A DNA stretch of 64,000 bases from Brevibacillus laterosporus (GCA_007833815.1 CP033464.1:4396001-4460000), one strand, 5' to 3'; positions 32,756 to 42,182 are shown, counted from the first letter of the stretch. A program made the numbers and translations. Notes: a model not told the origin generated them from the letters alone.

Positions 32756-33859
32756 TCACTCCCAAGGTAAGTCTAAATCATTTAAAGTATTCTCTTCGTT
32801 CTTCGCTTTACATCCGTTGTTATTCAAATGTTTCTTATAGTACTTACAATGACTCTTAACTCCACATAATACTGAGCAATAAAAGGAATCCTTTTGACCA
32901 ATTTCTTCTCTTTCCCAGTCATCTTCTAGATCCGTCCGACTGTTAATTATATTGATGCTATTCTCAAATTCAACTACAAGTTCATCGAGAATTTTCTGGT
33001 TTATCTCTGGATAGACATAACAATCTCCAACTTCATATTTGTTTTTTATTTCGTCATGTAATTGTGAAAGTGAATTATTTTTTACACATTCCTCAAATTT
33101 TAAATCAACTTCCCAATTTTCTATATTGTATACACTTTTAATATCCTTTTTTAAAGGAGTTTCAATTGCTTTAACCCAACCGTTTCTTTCAGCACTTGTT
33201 GTCTTGAATTTTCCATTCTTTAACTTGTAAGTAACATTAGTGTATTTTATAAAATTCCATCTTACCTTAATTTTTTCCAATTCAACTCCGTATTGATGCA
33301 AGCCTAAAGCATATAGCCTTAATTGCTTTGCCTGATCCTGAATTTTCTTACCTTTATAGATACTGCTGCTTTTATAATCAGTGATAATGTAACACTCATC
33401 TTCTTTATGTATGGAATCAATATACCCAAGAAAAAGATTTCCGTTAACATCAATCCATACGGTTTGCTCAGAAATGACTTTTGTATTTACTGGTTTATGG
33501 TTATTAAAAAAATGAACTATACTCTCCTTGTACTTTTTTCTCATCTTAATATTCTTCTCTTCATCGTTGCTAAACCTAAAATCAGAAATCTCTATGTCCA
33601 AAAATCCATCTTCAAATCTATTTATCATATTTTCATATTTGATTTTCCCATTATAGAAATCTTCAAGTATATCATGAGAACACGACCCTGCTACTGTGTA
33701 TATGTTGTCCTTACTTTCAACTTTTTTGATTCTTGCAAGGTAATACTCAAACGAACAATTTTCGAACGTATTGATCTTACTAAAACTCCACAAATTCGGG
33801 TTCTCACCAAATCTATCGATAAATCTTTTAGGTACGACAACTTGTTTTCTTTTACCCAC
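32756..33859 (-). CDS. PD-(D/E)XK nuclease with predicted Fe-S cluster (RecB/AddB-like)
   Basis: Pattern of Cas4/AddB-type nucleases: a first Cys (C35 in FENCSFEYYL), a conserved SHDILEDFY helix, the nuclease core ECYIITDYKSSS (Asp and Lys active-site residues), QAKQLRLYALGL helix, and a C-terminal cysteine cluster YCSVLCGVKSHCKYY. Four Cys likely bind a 4Fe-4S cluster. 367 aa. GTG start behind AAAGGAG, 4 nt before the polymerase. Likely processes DNA ends during recombination-dependent replication. Confidence 0.85.
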   Translation of the reverse strand: MGKRKQVVVPKRFIDRFGENPNLWSFSKINTFENCSFEYYLARIKKVESKDNIYTVAGSCSHDILEDFYNGKIKYENMINRFEDGFLDIEISDFRFSNDEEKNIKMRKKYKESIVHFFNNHKPVNTKVISEQTVWIDVNGNLFLGYIDSIHKEDECYIITDYKSSSIYKGKKIQDQAKQLRLYALGLHQYGVELEKIKVRWNFIKYTNVTYKLKNGKFKTTSAERNGWVKAIETPLKKDIKSVYNIENWEVDLKFEECVKNNSLSQLHDEIKNKYEVGDCYVYPEINQKILDELVVEFENSINIINSRTDLEDDWEREEIGQKDSFYCSVLCGVKSHCKYYKKHLNNNGCKAKNEENTLNDLDLPWE

Positions 33860-33872
33860 ATTTCGCTCCTTT

Positions 33873-34883
33873 CTATACTACTACTCGATTTCTAAGTAAA
33901 TATTCAAATCTTTTATACCCACGATCGGTAGGTGAATCTTTCTCTTTTAATAGCCCCCATTTATCTTTTATATATGAGACTTTACGATAAAGGCTCAACT
34001 CTTTACATAAGGTTAAAATATGATTCTCATCCACATCCTTATCAAAAGCGATCACAATCTCAACATTTAAAGATAATAACAGCCTCTTCTGAAATACTGA
34101 CAAGTCATGACATCCAATTGCAATACCAATTGGATGTCGATAGATATCTGCTTTCAGTACACTTTTTTCAGATTCAAAAACCAGAATAACTCCTCTTTTT
34201 TTTATTTCGTCAATGTTATGACATAAACCATACAAGTTTTTGCTTTTCTCATACTTAATGCCTTCCATTGAGAAATACTTAGGTATATGGAGTTCTTTAT
34301 AAGCCTTAATTACTGTTCGTCCAATCAACCCTGCTATTTTACCCTTATCGTCATATTTAAAATGTGGGAAAACGATTCTATCAGTTCTTTCATCAAAACA
34401 AATGGAGTATTTCTCAATAACACTTTGTAATATTCCTTCTCTAATTAGGTCGATATGTGGTGTTTTTGAGTATTGATATAGTATAGATATATCGTAATAT
34501 TGTTCTTGTTCAATAATATCTGTTTTGATTTTCTTTATGCCTTTAAAGCAATCCAATGGATTTATTTTCTTTTTCATTTGACAACTTATGTCACTGACTC
34601 CTAGTAAAATAGCACATTTTTGATATGCATCCTTGAATCCGATATCAAAAATAAACATTATTAAGTCATATATTGTTCCATAAACTGTTTTACCTTTAGT
34701 AAATATCCTTACGTTTAATTCTTCATTTAAAAATATAGATACTTTACTGTTGTCATCATCTTGTGGCAATGCACATCTTATTTCTTTTGAATACACACTC
34801 AACGTATGACATCCGATTTTATGAAGTAAATCTTCAAGCAAATCATTTTTTATTATGTATTTCTTCAATTCTTTATAATCCAC
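33873..34883 (-). CDS. DnaG-like primase with Toprim domain
   Basis: Toprim motifs: ILVFESEKSVLKADI (Glu) and IVIAFDKDVDENH (DxD). The N-terminal domain resembles a DnaG zinc-finger domain in layout (GTIYDLIMFIFDIGFKDAYQ after RCALPQDDDNSKVSIF), but nearly all zinc ligands are absent, so it may be a zinc-free version. GTG start chosen because GAGGTG lies 9 nt upstream and this removes an overlap with the helicase gene. About 336 aa. YorJ-like by position. Confidence 0.82.
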   Translation of the reverse strand: MDYKELKKYIIKNDLLEDLLHKIGCHTLSVYSKEIRCALPQDDDNSKVSIFLNEELNVRIFTKGKTVYGTIYDLIMFIFDIGFKDAYQKCAILLGVSDISCQMKKKINPLDCFKGIKKIKTDIIEQEQYYDISILYQYSKTPHIDLIREGILQSVIEKYSICFDERTDRIVFPHFKYDDKGKIAGLIGRTVIKAYKELHIPKYFSMEGIKYEKSKNLYGLCHNIDEIKKRGVILVFESEKSVLKADIYRHPIGIAIGCHDLSVFQKRLLLSLNVEIVIAFDKDVDENHILTLCKELSLYRKVSYIKDKWGLLKEKDSPTDRGYKRFEYLLRNRVVV

Positions 34884-34902
34884 AGAGATAATCACCTCTA
34901 AC

Positions 34903-36369
34903 TTAGGAGTCAAACGGAATATCGCAAATCCCAACCTCCTTGTAAATAATATTTCCTAAATCTTGTTCAGCAACAATTTGATATGCTTGACTTTCTCCGT
35001 TCCTATTTTTCTCAATAAATATAATTACATATTTTTTATTTGGATTAAGAACAACTTCTCTACCTGTTGTTATAGACGAATTAGTACCAATTGGTTCGAT
35101 TACTTTAAGTTCCCATTTTCCACCTGCATATTCATCATTTCTAACCCTACGCATTAACATTCCTACAGTGGCAACGTCTATTACATTTTTTGCCATACCA
35201 ATACTATCACCGGTCAAATATCTCTTCAGTACACTACCTTTTTGTAACTGTAATGTAATCCATAAGTGGACATTTAAGTTTGAAGCTTTTATAAGATCAT
35301 CAAACTTTCTCATATCTTCTTGCATTGATAGCCAGAATGATTCGTTATTATCTCTATCTGAAGAAATCTTAAAAGTATCTAATACGAACTTCTTAACGCC
35401 CAACGAAGCGTACTTTTTTATTATCTTTTCGGATTGCTTTCGAGAGTATGATTTAAAGTGGCAAAGAATGATTTTGTTATTGATCATCTTTTGTTCAAGG
35501 TAATCCTTAGCGTTGGCAAGCAGCACTCTTTCATCTTTAGTGAACTTTCCTTGCCTCCACCTTTTCTTATTGAAGAAAGGCATCTCATTTCGATCAATTT
35601 TATTATTTATAATCCAAGTCAATAATTCTTGTTTCCATTTAACGTGGTCTTGCTCATTTAGCATTACTACACACGCTTCTTCATTTTCAAAAACAGCAGA
35701 TAATATTAATTGGATAGTTGCAGTTGTTTTCCCAGTTCCACTTAAACCTCCCAAAAGATAGATTTGCCCATCCATTACTCCGCCAATTTCGCTATTTAAA
35801 ATCTTACTTGGTATTTCCATCCCAACGTTTAATCCGCTATCAGCCTCATCGATAATTTCAAGAAGATCGTCTTCAAGATTATGTGTCTCAATTCCATCGT
35901 CAGCATTTATAAAGATGTTATTCAGTTGAGCATTAAAATAATCATAAAGCTCATTAACATTTAGATCTGATAAATTACTTATTGTATTCTCATTGATGAT
36001 TAATTTATCTGCTATTTCATATAGAGCAGCCCATTTCTTTAATTCACTTATGTATGAGTCGGCATTTTCTATGGTCGAATAGAAATTAAGGTTTTCAATG
36101 ACATCGTATCCACCATATTCTTTATACTTTTCATGCGATTTACTTTTATCCTGTAAGAATACCTCTACAGATACTTCATCAAGTATTTTTATGCCCTTAC
36201 GTGCTACTTTCTGACCCAGTGTATAAAAAAATAGCCATATTGGATTCTTGAACAGTTCTTTAGATAAATCGTGGTAATCAAAATAAAGCTCAGGACTCTT
36301 CCAAAACACCCCAACAACATTAGCTTCTATTGGTTTTAAGATATCTTTAATTTTCTCCTTGATGCTCAC
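34903..36369 (-). CDS. Replicative DNA helicase (DnaB-like)
   Basis: RecA-fold ATPase of 488 aa. Walker A is GGLSGTGKTT (about residues 207-216); Walker B-like KKFVLDTF; the motif-3 glutamine in WITLQLQKGS; and the IVVLNPNKKY-type tail near the end. The N-terminal 190 residues are helical, as in the DnaB N-domain (FDYHDLSKELFKNP). GTG start behind GAGGTGG. YorI-like by order and size. Confidence 0.88.
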   Translation of the reverse strand: MSIKEKIKDILKPIEANVVGVFWKSPELYFDYHDLSKELFKNPIWLFFYTLGQKVARKGIKILDEVSVEVFLQDKSKSHEKYKEYGGYDVIENLNFYSTIENADSYISELKKWAALYEIADKLIINENTISNLSDLNVNELYDYFNAQLNNIFINADDGIETHNLEDDLLEIIDEADSGLNVGMEIPSKILNSEIGGVMDGQIYLLGGLSGTGKTTATIQLILSAVFENEEACVVMLNEQDHVKWKQELLTWIINNKIDRNEMPFFNKKRWRQGKFTKDERVLLANAKDYLEQKMINNKIILCHFKSYSRKQSEKIIKKYASLGVKKFVLDTFKISSDRDNNESFWLSMQEDMRKFDDLIKASNLNVHLWITLQLQKGSVLKRYLTGDSIGMAKNVIDVATVGMLMRRVRNDEYAGGKWELKVIEPIGTNSSITTGREVVLNPNKKYVIIFIEKNRNGESQAYQIVAEQDLGNIIYKEVGICDIPFDS

Positions 36370-36382
36370 CTATCCACCTCAA

Positions 36383-36988
36383 CTAAAACAAATGTTTTAA
36401 TTTATTTGCTACTTTATTTTTATCAATTTTTGTCTTATTAACGAATTCAGCACTTATTTCTGTATCAAATTGTGGTACTATAAATCTCTTTAATTTTTTA
36501 TCGTTTTCCTCACGTTCTTTGACTCTTTGATAAACATCATTAATATAGTTTTGTATAATAGCCATCATATAATCGACTTGATGTTCTTCAGAAGAAAACT
36601 TAGATTTATCTGCAAATGAATTTAAGATATCTACCTTTTTTACTTTAAAAGTCATATGTATAATTTCATAAGGATATCCATGTTCACTCAACGAAACCTT
36701 TGTATTCTTCCTCACCCCATAATTTCCACTTCGTAACCCTTTAAGTCTACTTACACAGTGTTTACTAAGAGATTGCATCGTGTCATATCTAAAGATTTCT
36801 ACTTTTATATATTGATAAAGTGATTTCCATCTCCTCTCTTCTTCCATCATTTGGATGTATACTCGGTGACAATTATCCGAATGAAAATATCTATTATACT
36901 CGTTTTTTAAAGTTTTATATCTTTCTATAATGGCATCAACTTTTTGAACATCTTCCTTACACTGATAACATTTAACCGTAGATTTCAC
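36383..36988 (-). CDS. YorH-like protein with N-terminal zinc finger (201 aa)
   Basis: First residues carry KCYQCKEDV and a DNCHRVY segment that could complete a zinc site. The rest is helical and basic. GTG start behind AGAGGTG. It sits between the Sak4-like ATPase and the helicase, so a helicase-loader or accessory role is reasonable but unproven. Confidence 0.65.
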   Translation of the reverse strand: MKSTVKCYQCKEDVQKVDAIIERYKTLKNEYNRYFHSDNCHRVYIQMMEEERRWKSLYQYIKVEIFRYDTMQSLSKHCVSRLKGLRSGNYGVRKNTKVSLSEHGYPYEIIHMTFKVKKVDILNSFADKSKFSSEEHQVDYMMAIIQNYINDVYQRVKEREENDKKLKRFIVPQFDTEISAEFVNKTKIDKNKVANKLKHLF

Positions 36989-37007
36989 AAACTCACCTCT
37001 TTTAGAA

Positions 37008-37040
37008 ATATGGGTGAGAGATTTATCCCCTCACCCATAT
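37008..37040 (-). terminator. Strong hairpin inside the replication operon
   Basis: Perfect 11-bp stem ATATGGGTGAG/CTCACCCATAT with an 11-nt loop, between the Sak4-like and YorH-like genes. Tail TTCTAAAAG lacks a T-run, so it is more likely an attenuator or mRNA processing site than a full terminator. Confidence 0.6.
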
Positions 37041-37050
37041 AAAACAATAG

Positions 37051-38022
37051 TTACATCTTCTTCATCTTTTCAATAACTTCTTTGAGTTGAGATGCCATTA
37101 ATGGATCATTGTATTTCTCAACACCTTTTTCCTTCATTAGCTTACCAATCTTTGATTTGTTTTCTGGATCGGTATCCCCTAGTCTCTTATATAAATCTTT
37201 AAACTCTTTCACAATTGTTTCAAAATCTTCTTGTTCTTTTTTCATACCTTCCATATTAGTTTGAATAGTTTTATCATAATTGGAATCAATTATCTTTGCT
37301 TTCGAATTTCGCTCAATATATTCTTTAAAGTTTTCATAAGTCACATTTTCAATTTTTGTACCGAGTTTATATGTATTTGTAGTATCCTTTTCAACATCAG
37401 CGCAATATTTATATTCTCCTGTCACAATATCTTTTTCTTTATAGAAACGAAACACGACATCGAATGTATGTTCAGCGTTCTTGCGTAAGTCAGGCTTTTC
37501 TCCAATTTTAATCCAGTTATCTCCTGATTTTTGTTTTACGTCCTCTTTATGTGCAACTGCAATTACATTGATACCTTTTGCAGAAGCTTGAGCAATGAAA
37601 TCATCTAGTCGTACTACATTTAGTTTGACTTTCCCATGACCACGCATAGAAATGGTTTGATCATCAACGTTACCGCCTTTTTTACGAGCACGTTCCTCTT
37701 CAACTTCCATTGCACTAACTTGAACAGAATTATAGACTTTAGTGTAAGAATCAACAGTAAATGTCTTACAAATTTTTGGGTCTTTTAATACCTGCTCCAT
37801 TAGTTCTACTACATCATAATAATTTGAGGTATCAGCAATACCAACAATATTATCTTTAAAACGTGGGTTTGATTCGTTCACTCCAATTTTAGACTCAGAA
37901 TCAACAACTGCATTTTTAGGAAATGTAAGTGCCGTCCACGATTTCCCTGAACCATTTTCTCCATAGAATAGGATCTTCAAGCCTTGCTTACGTTCTTCTG
38001 GTTTACGAAATTTTAAAGTCAA
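37051..38022 (-). CDS. RecA-fold ATPase, Sak4-like recombinase (YorG-like)
   Basis: Walker A FYGENGSGKSWTALTF near the N-terminus, Walker B-like TFTVDSYTKVYN, and IAVAHKEDVKQK as the sensor region, typical of single-domain phage ATPases of the AAA_24/Sak4 group. The C-terminal third is Lys/Glu-rich and helical. TTG start 8 nt after GGAGTG chosen over an upstream TTG lacking an SD. Adjacent to an SSB-like protein, the usual Sak4 setting, so single-strand annealing or strand exchange is likely. Confidence 0.78.
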   Translation of the reverse strand: MTLKFRKPEERKQGLKILFYGENGSGKSWTALTFPKNAVVDSESKIGVNESNPRFKDNIVGIADTSNYYDVVELMEQVLKDPKICKTFTVDSYTKVYNSVQVSAMEVEEERARKKGGNVDDQTISMRGHGKVKLNVVRLDDFIAQASAKGINVIAVAHKEDVKQKSGDNWIKIGEKPDLRKNAEHTFDVVFRFYKEKDIVTGEYKYCADVEKDTTNTYKLGTKIENVTYENFKEYIERNSKAKIIDSNYDKTIQTNMEGMKKEQEDFETIVKEFKDLYKRLGDTDPENKSKIGKLMKEKGVEKYNDPLMASQLKEVIEKMKKM

Positions 38023-38070
38023 ATTTTTACACTCCAATTTAATGTTATTTTTATTTAATATGTATAAACC

Positions 38071-39168
38071 TTATTCTAATTCATCTAAAAAGGAGAAATC
38101 GTCATCTTTCAATTGATTAGATGCAATAACTACTGGTTCTGGTTCTTTATCTAAATTATTCAGATCATCCAACGTGTACTCAGTATCGCTATAGTCGGCT
38201 TTTATTTTATTAGTATCTCTATCTTTATTAACTACTGGTCGAATTACTGTCATTTCATCTACATAGTCACGATTTACATACATCTTGAGAACTTCTTCTT
38301 TGGTATAAATACCATCATTGATTAACTCAATTACTTCAAGTGGAAAATCCTCTTCTTTAACTTGACCAGATACATAGCCAACACTGTACTTTCCTTCTAA
38401 ACGAATGCGTCTAACGTTATCTCCATCAACTTTATAAAATTTCTCAATAACACTCCGAACCTTCTCTTTGTTTTCTGGTGTGCTACGTATCACTAGTGGG
38501 ATATGCAGAACTGTCAACTTCTTCTTAACTTTTTGAATTACTTTTGCTTTCAGCGTAGCTATGCCTTCTTCTTCCCACTTATCATCAATTAACGATTCGG
38601 TTGTCAATAGTACATTTTGATAAAATTTAAATCCAAGTGTTGTCGTATCGTCTTCTGGCAATAAATAAATTGATTGAATTTGGAACTCCTTGTTTAGAGA
38701 ATCGTTATACGGACTATATTTTGTTCTACCCCATACAGACAACTTCATTCCCGTTTCAAGTCGTGGCTTAAGGAAATTAATTGCATCGTAAAGAGTTAAA
38801 AAGTTGTTGTACTCCCATTCCTTCTTGCCTTCTGACTTTTCTACTTTTCGTAGTGCCACACGAATATAAGATGATTCGTCTACATACGAAAGAATTTCAG
38901 AATTATTTCGGTCGGCAAAAGCAATTTGAAGCTGCTCTTTGCTGTCTTTGATTTGTGCAAAGATTGTTTTTCCATTTATTGAATCAAATCCATCCTGAGC
39001 ATTTAAATAAAAACTCTTTCCATTACCATCTTCCATTTTCATATTGATCCTAGAGTAATTCCATGTAGGTGTATTTTTACCTTTCAGATCAATTTGGAAC
39101 GTGTCTGGCGTTATAGTTATGAAGCCCTTAACTTCGAAATTACCAAACGTTTGGTTTTGATTAGCCAT
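38071..39168 (-). CDS. Single-stranded DNA-binding protein-like (365 aa)
   Basis: N-terminal OB-fold-like beta pattern (FGNFEVKGFITITPDTFQID, TWNYSRINMKMEDG, GMKLSVWGRTKYSPYND) and a disordered acidic C-terminus ending DDDFSFLDELE, the hallmark of SSB tails that recruit partners. Larger than bacterial SSB. First gene of the replication operon, with AAGGGG before ATG and a promoter about 100 nt upstream. Confidence 0.72.
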   Translation of the reverse strand: MANQNQTFGNFEVKGFITITPDTFQIDLKGKNTPTWNYSRINMKMEDGNGKSFYLNAQDGFDSINGKTIFAQIKDSKEQLQIAFADRNNSEILSYVDESSYIRVALRKVEKSEGKKEWEYNNFLTLYDAINFLKPRLETGMKLSVWGRTKYSPYNDSLNKEFQIQSIYLLPEDDTTTLGFKFYQNVLLTTESLIDDKWEEEGIATLKAKVIQKVKKKLTVLHIPLVIRSTPENKEKVRSVIEKFYKVDGDNVRRIRLEGKYSVGYVSGQVKEEDFPLEVIELINDGIYTKEEVLKMYVNRDYVDEMTVIRPVVNKDRDTNKIKADYSDTEYTLDDLNNLDKEPEPVVIASNQLKDDDFSFLDELE

Positions 39169-39268
39169 TATATATCCCCTTCTGTTTTTTAATTTTTTAT
39201 TTTTTTATAAACTTCAGGAGGACTCTTGTTCAACTCTATCCCACTCAATCACCTCTCTTATAAAATTA

Positions 39269-39298
39269 ATAATATCACACCGACATATCTTATGTAAA
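39269..39298 (-). promoter_or_regulatory. Promoter of the replication operon
   Basis: Minus-strand TTTACA (39293-39298), 18-nt spacer, TATTAT (39269-39274). The recurrent element copy B overlaps the -35, so the replisome operon may be directly repressed through it. The leader to the first gene is about 90 nt. Confidence 0.5.
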
Positions 39299-39314
39299 TA
39301 CATATTTTTATTTT
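39297..39314. repeat. Recurrent A/T-rich element, copy B
   Basis: Plus-strand AATACATATTTTTATTTT, identical to copies A and D. Confidence 0.65.
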
Positions 39315-39341
39315 ATATTTCACCCTAATGAAATGAATTTT

Positions 39342-39602
39342 TCATTTGGTTAAGTACGTATTAATTCTGTAATCAATACCTTCGCTCAATAGTGTAAAAT
39401 TTTCATGAAAATCATTATGAAGTCCAAATCCTATTGCGTACTGCATACTTATCCCATTTAAACTCTGAAACCAATATCCGATTTCTTCCCCCTCATAAAA
39501 AACTATTACTCCCATACCCCAACTGTCCAAGTCAAACTTAAGATTGTGTTTATCAACCACCTCTTTCAATTCTGGATGCTTTTTGACATAATACTCAGTC
39601 AT
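39342..39602 (-). CDS. Unknown protein (86 aa)
   Basis: ATG overlaps the previous stop by 4 nt. LKFDLDSWGMGVIVFYEGEE and IGYWFQSLNGISMQYAIGF. Small alpha/beta. Unknown. Confidence 0.6.
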   Translation of the reverse strand: MTEYYVKKHPELKEVVDKHNLKFDLDSWGMGVIVFYEGEEIGYWFQSLNGISMQYAIGFGLHNDFHENFTLLSEGIDYRINTYLTK

Positions 39603-39856
39603 GCACCTGACTCACTTCCATATAAATTTTTTATCTTAACTAATTCTCCATTGTGACAAAGAAATATTGTACTCAAATCACCTTTATCATCAATAACATA
39701 TAACTCTTCTTTTTGTCCTCTTTTTAATTCATATACCTTTCCTAATGTCACGCATGATAACGTTTCTTTACATTCCCAATTAGAATCAAAAGTAGCTTTC
39801 CAGTGTGTAGCCTCACTAAGACTATTTGTAGAGTTCATGTGTCTTTCTCTTTCCAT
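39599..39856 (-). CDS. Unknown protein (85 aa)
   Basis: CVTLGKVYELKRGQKEELYV suggests a small beta barrel; two Cys. Two ATG candidates (39856 and 39838) with comparable weak SDs. Directly abuts the 244-aa gene. Confidence 0.6.
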   Translation of the reverse strand: MERERHMNSTNSLSEATHWKATFDSNWECKETLSCVTLGKVYELKRGQKEELYVIDDKGDLSTIFLCHNGELVKIKNLYGSESGA

Positions 39857-39857
39857 T

Positions 39858-40592
39858 TTATTTTGTTTTCCCTTTTACATGGAAATTCTCAAATCCATTA
39901 AACTCTCTTATGTATGCCAAAACCTTTTCTACATATTCTTTATATTTATAATTACTACGTCTAATCGCCTTAGTCAAATGCGGATATTCATCCCTTATAT
40001 CCTTAAAGTAACTTGCTTCCAAAGAATATCTATCTCCGTAGTTATCTCCACCTAGAGTACGAACTATTAGTTTTGTTTGCCTATTAACTTCATCAATCCA
40101 AACGCAATTTATCATGTGAAAGCTTTTATCTTGGTCAAATCTTGGTTTGCTGATTTGATAAATGACGCCATTTCCATAGTAATAAACAGCATTTTTATTA
40201 CTGTATAGCCCTTTAGGAATTGTAACTTTATGATTATCAATCATTTTAGTTTCAAGTTTTGTTTTTTCTCTACTTTCGATAATGTACAATTTCTTATTTA
40301 CAGTTCTAAATGCATCACTAATTGCTAACTTAATAATGTTCTTACTAGAATCTCTGATTTGCAATTCATTAACTAATTGGCGGACTAACTCTATATCTTC
40401 AAGATTATTCATCAATTCTTCTTTCATGCAACCTCTCCTTTGCCATTTTCCATTAAACTCATAAAATTTTAAGCTCTGTTTTCCTCTTATCGCAGCATAC
40501 TCTTTCTTAAGGATAATTTTTGAGCCATTATGAAATTGAATTGCACTCTTAATAATTTCTTCCTCCTTACATTGATTGATCATCTTTTCCAA
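39858..40592 (-). CDS. Unknown protein (244 aa)
   Basis: Basic, mixed alpha/beta (AIQFHNGSKIILKKEYAAIR, LRTLGGDNYGDRYSLEASYF-like segment). No motif recognised. TTG start with AAAGG far upstream. Confidence 0.65.
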   Translation of the reverse strand: MEKMINQCKEEEIIKSAIQFHNGSKIILKKEYAAIRGKQSLKFYEFNGKWQRRGCMKEELMNNLEDIELVRQLVNELQIRDSSKNIIKLAISDAFRTVNKKLYIIESREKTKLETKMIDNHKVTIPKGLYSNKNAVYYYGNGVIYQISKPRFDQDKSFHMINCVWIDEVNRQTKLIVRTLGGDNYGDRYSLEASYFKDIRDEYPHLTKAIRRSNYKYKEYVEKVLAYIREFNGFENFHVKGKTK

Positions 40593-40613
40593 AATTCGAT
40601 GATGAGTCCTTTC

Positions 40614-40874
40614 TTATTTAACTAATTCATATGTAGCTTCGAAAATGTCTGGTTTACATGGATATTTTTCACCTTTAATGCCTGTGATAATGTAATCACC
40701 ATTTCTAACAGACATCTGTCCTTCTAGTGTCTGGATAAAATATCTTCCATCCGCATCTGTTTTATTAAACCAAGCTTCAGACACGCTTGCTAGGTCAAAT
40801 ACACCTTCAACATCCATTCCTTCGAACCACTGTACTGCTTCAATAACTACAGGTTTTTTACGATATTTAGCCAT
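40614..40874 (-). CDS. PGDYG-type phage protein (86 aa)
   Basis: MAKYRKKPVVIEAVQWFEGM then YFIQTLEGQMSVRNGDYIIT and a KPDIFEATYE end, a very common small phage family. Start at the ATG behind GGAGGAATGGTC. Function unknown. Confidence 0.75.
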   Translation of the reverse strand: MAKYRKKPVVIEAVQWFEGMDVEGVFDLASVSEAWFNKTDADGRYFIQTLEGQMSVRNGDYIITGIKGEKYPCKPDIFEATYELVK

Positions 40875-40986
40875 GACCATTCCTCCTTTGGTTGTCTGAT
40901 AAAAACATCATTTTATTGCGAGTTACTATTCCTAATGCCTCGAAAATTTTGAAGCACACGTTCTCAGCATATGTATTAATCTGCAT
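40867..40986 (-). CDS. Small protein (39 aa)
   Basis: ATG behind AAGGATGATT; overlaps the next start. MQINTYAENVCFKIFEALGI helix then a basic tail. Its last codons contain the SD for the downstream gene, implying coupling. Confidence 0.45.
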   Translation of the reverse strand: MQINTYAENVCFKIFEALGIVTRNKMMFLSDNQRRNGHG

Positions 40987-40990
40987 ATAA

Positions 40991-41452
40991 TCATCCTTTT
41001 AACTGATAGTCCCTAATGTAGCCAAGATACTGGTCGCTGATTTCAAATGAAACTCTTATCTCATCAAGATTCATTGGTCTATATTCAATACAACACCCAC
41101 ACCAATATCTATCTTTTAACTCCACAGTCAATCCGTTCAACCATACATCTCTTATCTCTTCAATTACTTTGTCATGTGCTGGGCAAATGACTTTAAACAT
41201 CAGACCTCCCTTATTTGGTTTCTTTTGTTGCTGAAGGTGCATTAAACATTCCAGCACATCTGATTCACTTTCATTGATTGATTTGGCTAAATAAGTTGAG
41301 GATATGTATTTATGATTTTGTTTTGCTAATTCCTTGATTTCATCCTCAATTTTCCAAAGAACCTGACACTTCTCTTTACTTAATATCACCCTCCACCTCT
41401 TTCTCCTCTCTAGCTCTCTTAAATCGTTCAGCAGCTTCTCTTCTTTGCTCAT
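40991..41452 (-). CDS. Helical protein with zinc-like CGCC (153 aa)
   Basis: Contains a winged-helix-like stretch YISSTYLAKSINESESDVLE and a later DRYWCGCCIEYRPM. Overlaps the 3' end of the upstream gene by 77 nt if it begins at the ATG; a later start is possible but no candidate has a good SD. Possible DNA-binding adaptor. Confidence 0.55.
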   Translation of the reverse strand: MSKEEKLLNDLRELERRKRWRVILSKEKCQVLWKIEDEIKELAKQNHKYISSTYLAKSINESESDVLECLMHLQQQKKPNKGGLMFKVICPAHDKVIEEIRDVWLNGLTVELKDRYWCGCCIEYRPMNLDEIRVSFEISDQYLGYIRDYQLKG

Positions 41453-41696
41453 CTGTCATCTCCCGTCCTTTGCTTTTGGATCTGAAAGACACCTGCCTAA
41501 AAGCTACTTCTTTGTAATGATGTCCCCCATCCTTATCAATCTGAAACGGCTCTATTCCAGCTTTTCTTAACCTTGTGATAATTGGCGGCTGTAACGTGTA
41601 AATTGTCCACATTTTAGTCTCATCATCACATGTCAATACTGTCTCACGTTCATATGCTGTATACGAAATATCAAATCCCCCTCCATTTGCTTTCAT
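41376..41696 (-). CDS. Unknown basic protein (106 aa)
   Basis: Beta-rich first part (TVLTCDDETKMWTIYTLQPP), then a basic helix REEKEVEGDIK at the end. An SD GGAGGGGG (41680s) lies 10 nt before an in-frame ATT (41667-41669), while the ATG at 41694-41696 has only a weak SD. Start uncertain. Confidence 0.6.
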   Translation of the reverse strand: MKANGGGFDISYTAYERETVLTCDDETKMWTIYTLQPPIITRLRKAGIEPFQIDKDGGHHYKEVAFRQVSFRSKSKGREMTDEQRREAAERFKRAREEKEVEGDIK

Positions 41697-41749
41697 TTAG
41701 ACTCTTACTCTAATTGCAGTATTCATTTATACATCAATTACTTCTATGT

Positions 41750-42178
41750 TTATCCTTGCACTTGGTGAAGCATCTCCTCGTTAATTTCATTTATTTTGCT
41801 TTCATAGTAATTTACTTTGTCGATTTTAGCTTGTTCAAATCTCTTAAGAATTTGCTTACATTGTCGCCAATAATGTTTAATGCATTCCTCTTCACTAAAG
41901 AAGATGTTTAATGAAACTCCCGTATAATGCCGATATCCTGTGTTGTCATATGGTGCAATAATTCTACTCGACGACTTACCTTTTTTATTCAAGGGTCTAA
42001 AATGATGTTCAGAATAATATACATTTTTATTCCTTGGTAAGTCACTATTACTAAATACCATTACCTTTTGTGGTTCCACATGACGAATCGGTTGCTGATC
42101 TATGTTGTTAAAACGATAATCACATATGTATACAATATCTCCAGCTTTTAGCTGCTCATTTATCTCATGATATAGCAT
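41750..42178 (-). CDS. Unknown protein (142 aa)
   Basis: Start at the ATG behind AAAGGTG, which avoids overlap with the gene upstream. LKAGDIVYICDYRFNNIDQQ and YWRQCKQILKRFEQAKIDKV. Alpha/beta, basic C-terminal helix. Unknown. Confidence 0.65.
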   Translation of the reverse strand: MLYHEINEQLKAGDIVYICDYRFNNIDQQPIRHVEPQKVMVFSNSDLPRNKNVYYSEHHFRPLNKKGKSSSRIIAPYDNTGYRHYTGVSLNIFFSEEECIKHYWRQCKQILKRFEQAKIDKVNYYESKINEINEEMLHQVQG

Positions 42179-42182
42179 TTCT

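Noticed and set aside
39230..39290. Short frames in the leader of the replication operon (for example a 19-aa TTG frame beside AGAGGTGA)
   Set aside because: The SD is too close to the start and the peptide has no coding character.
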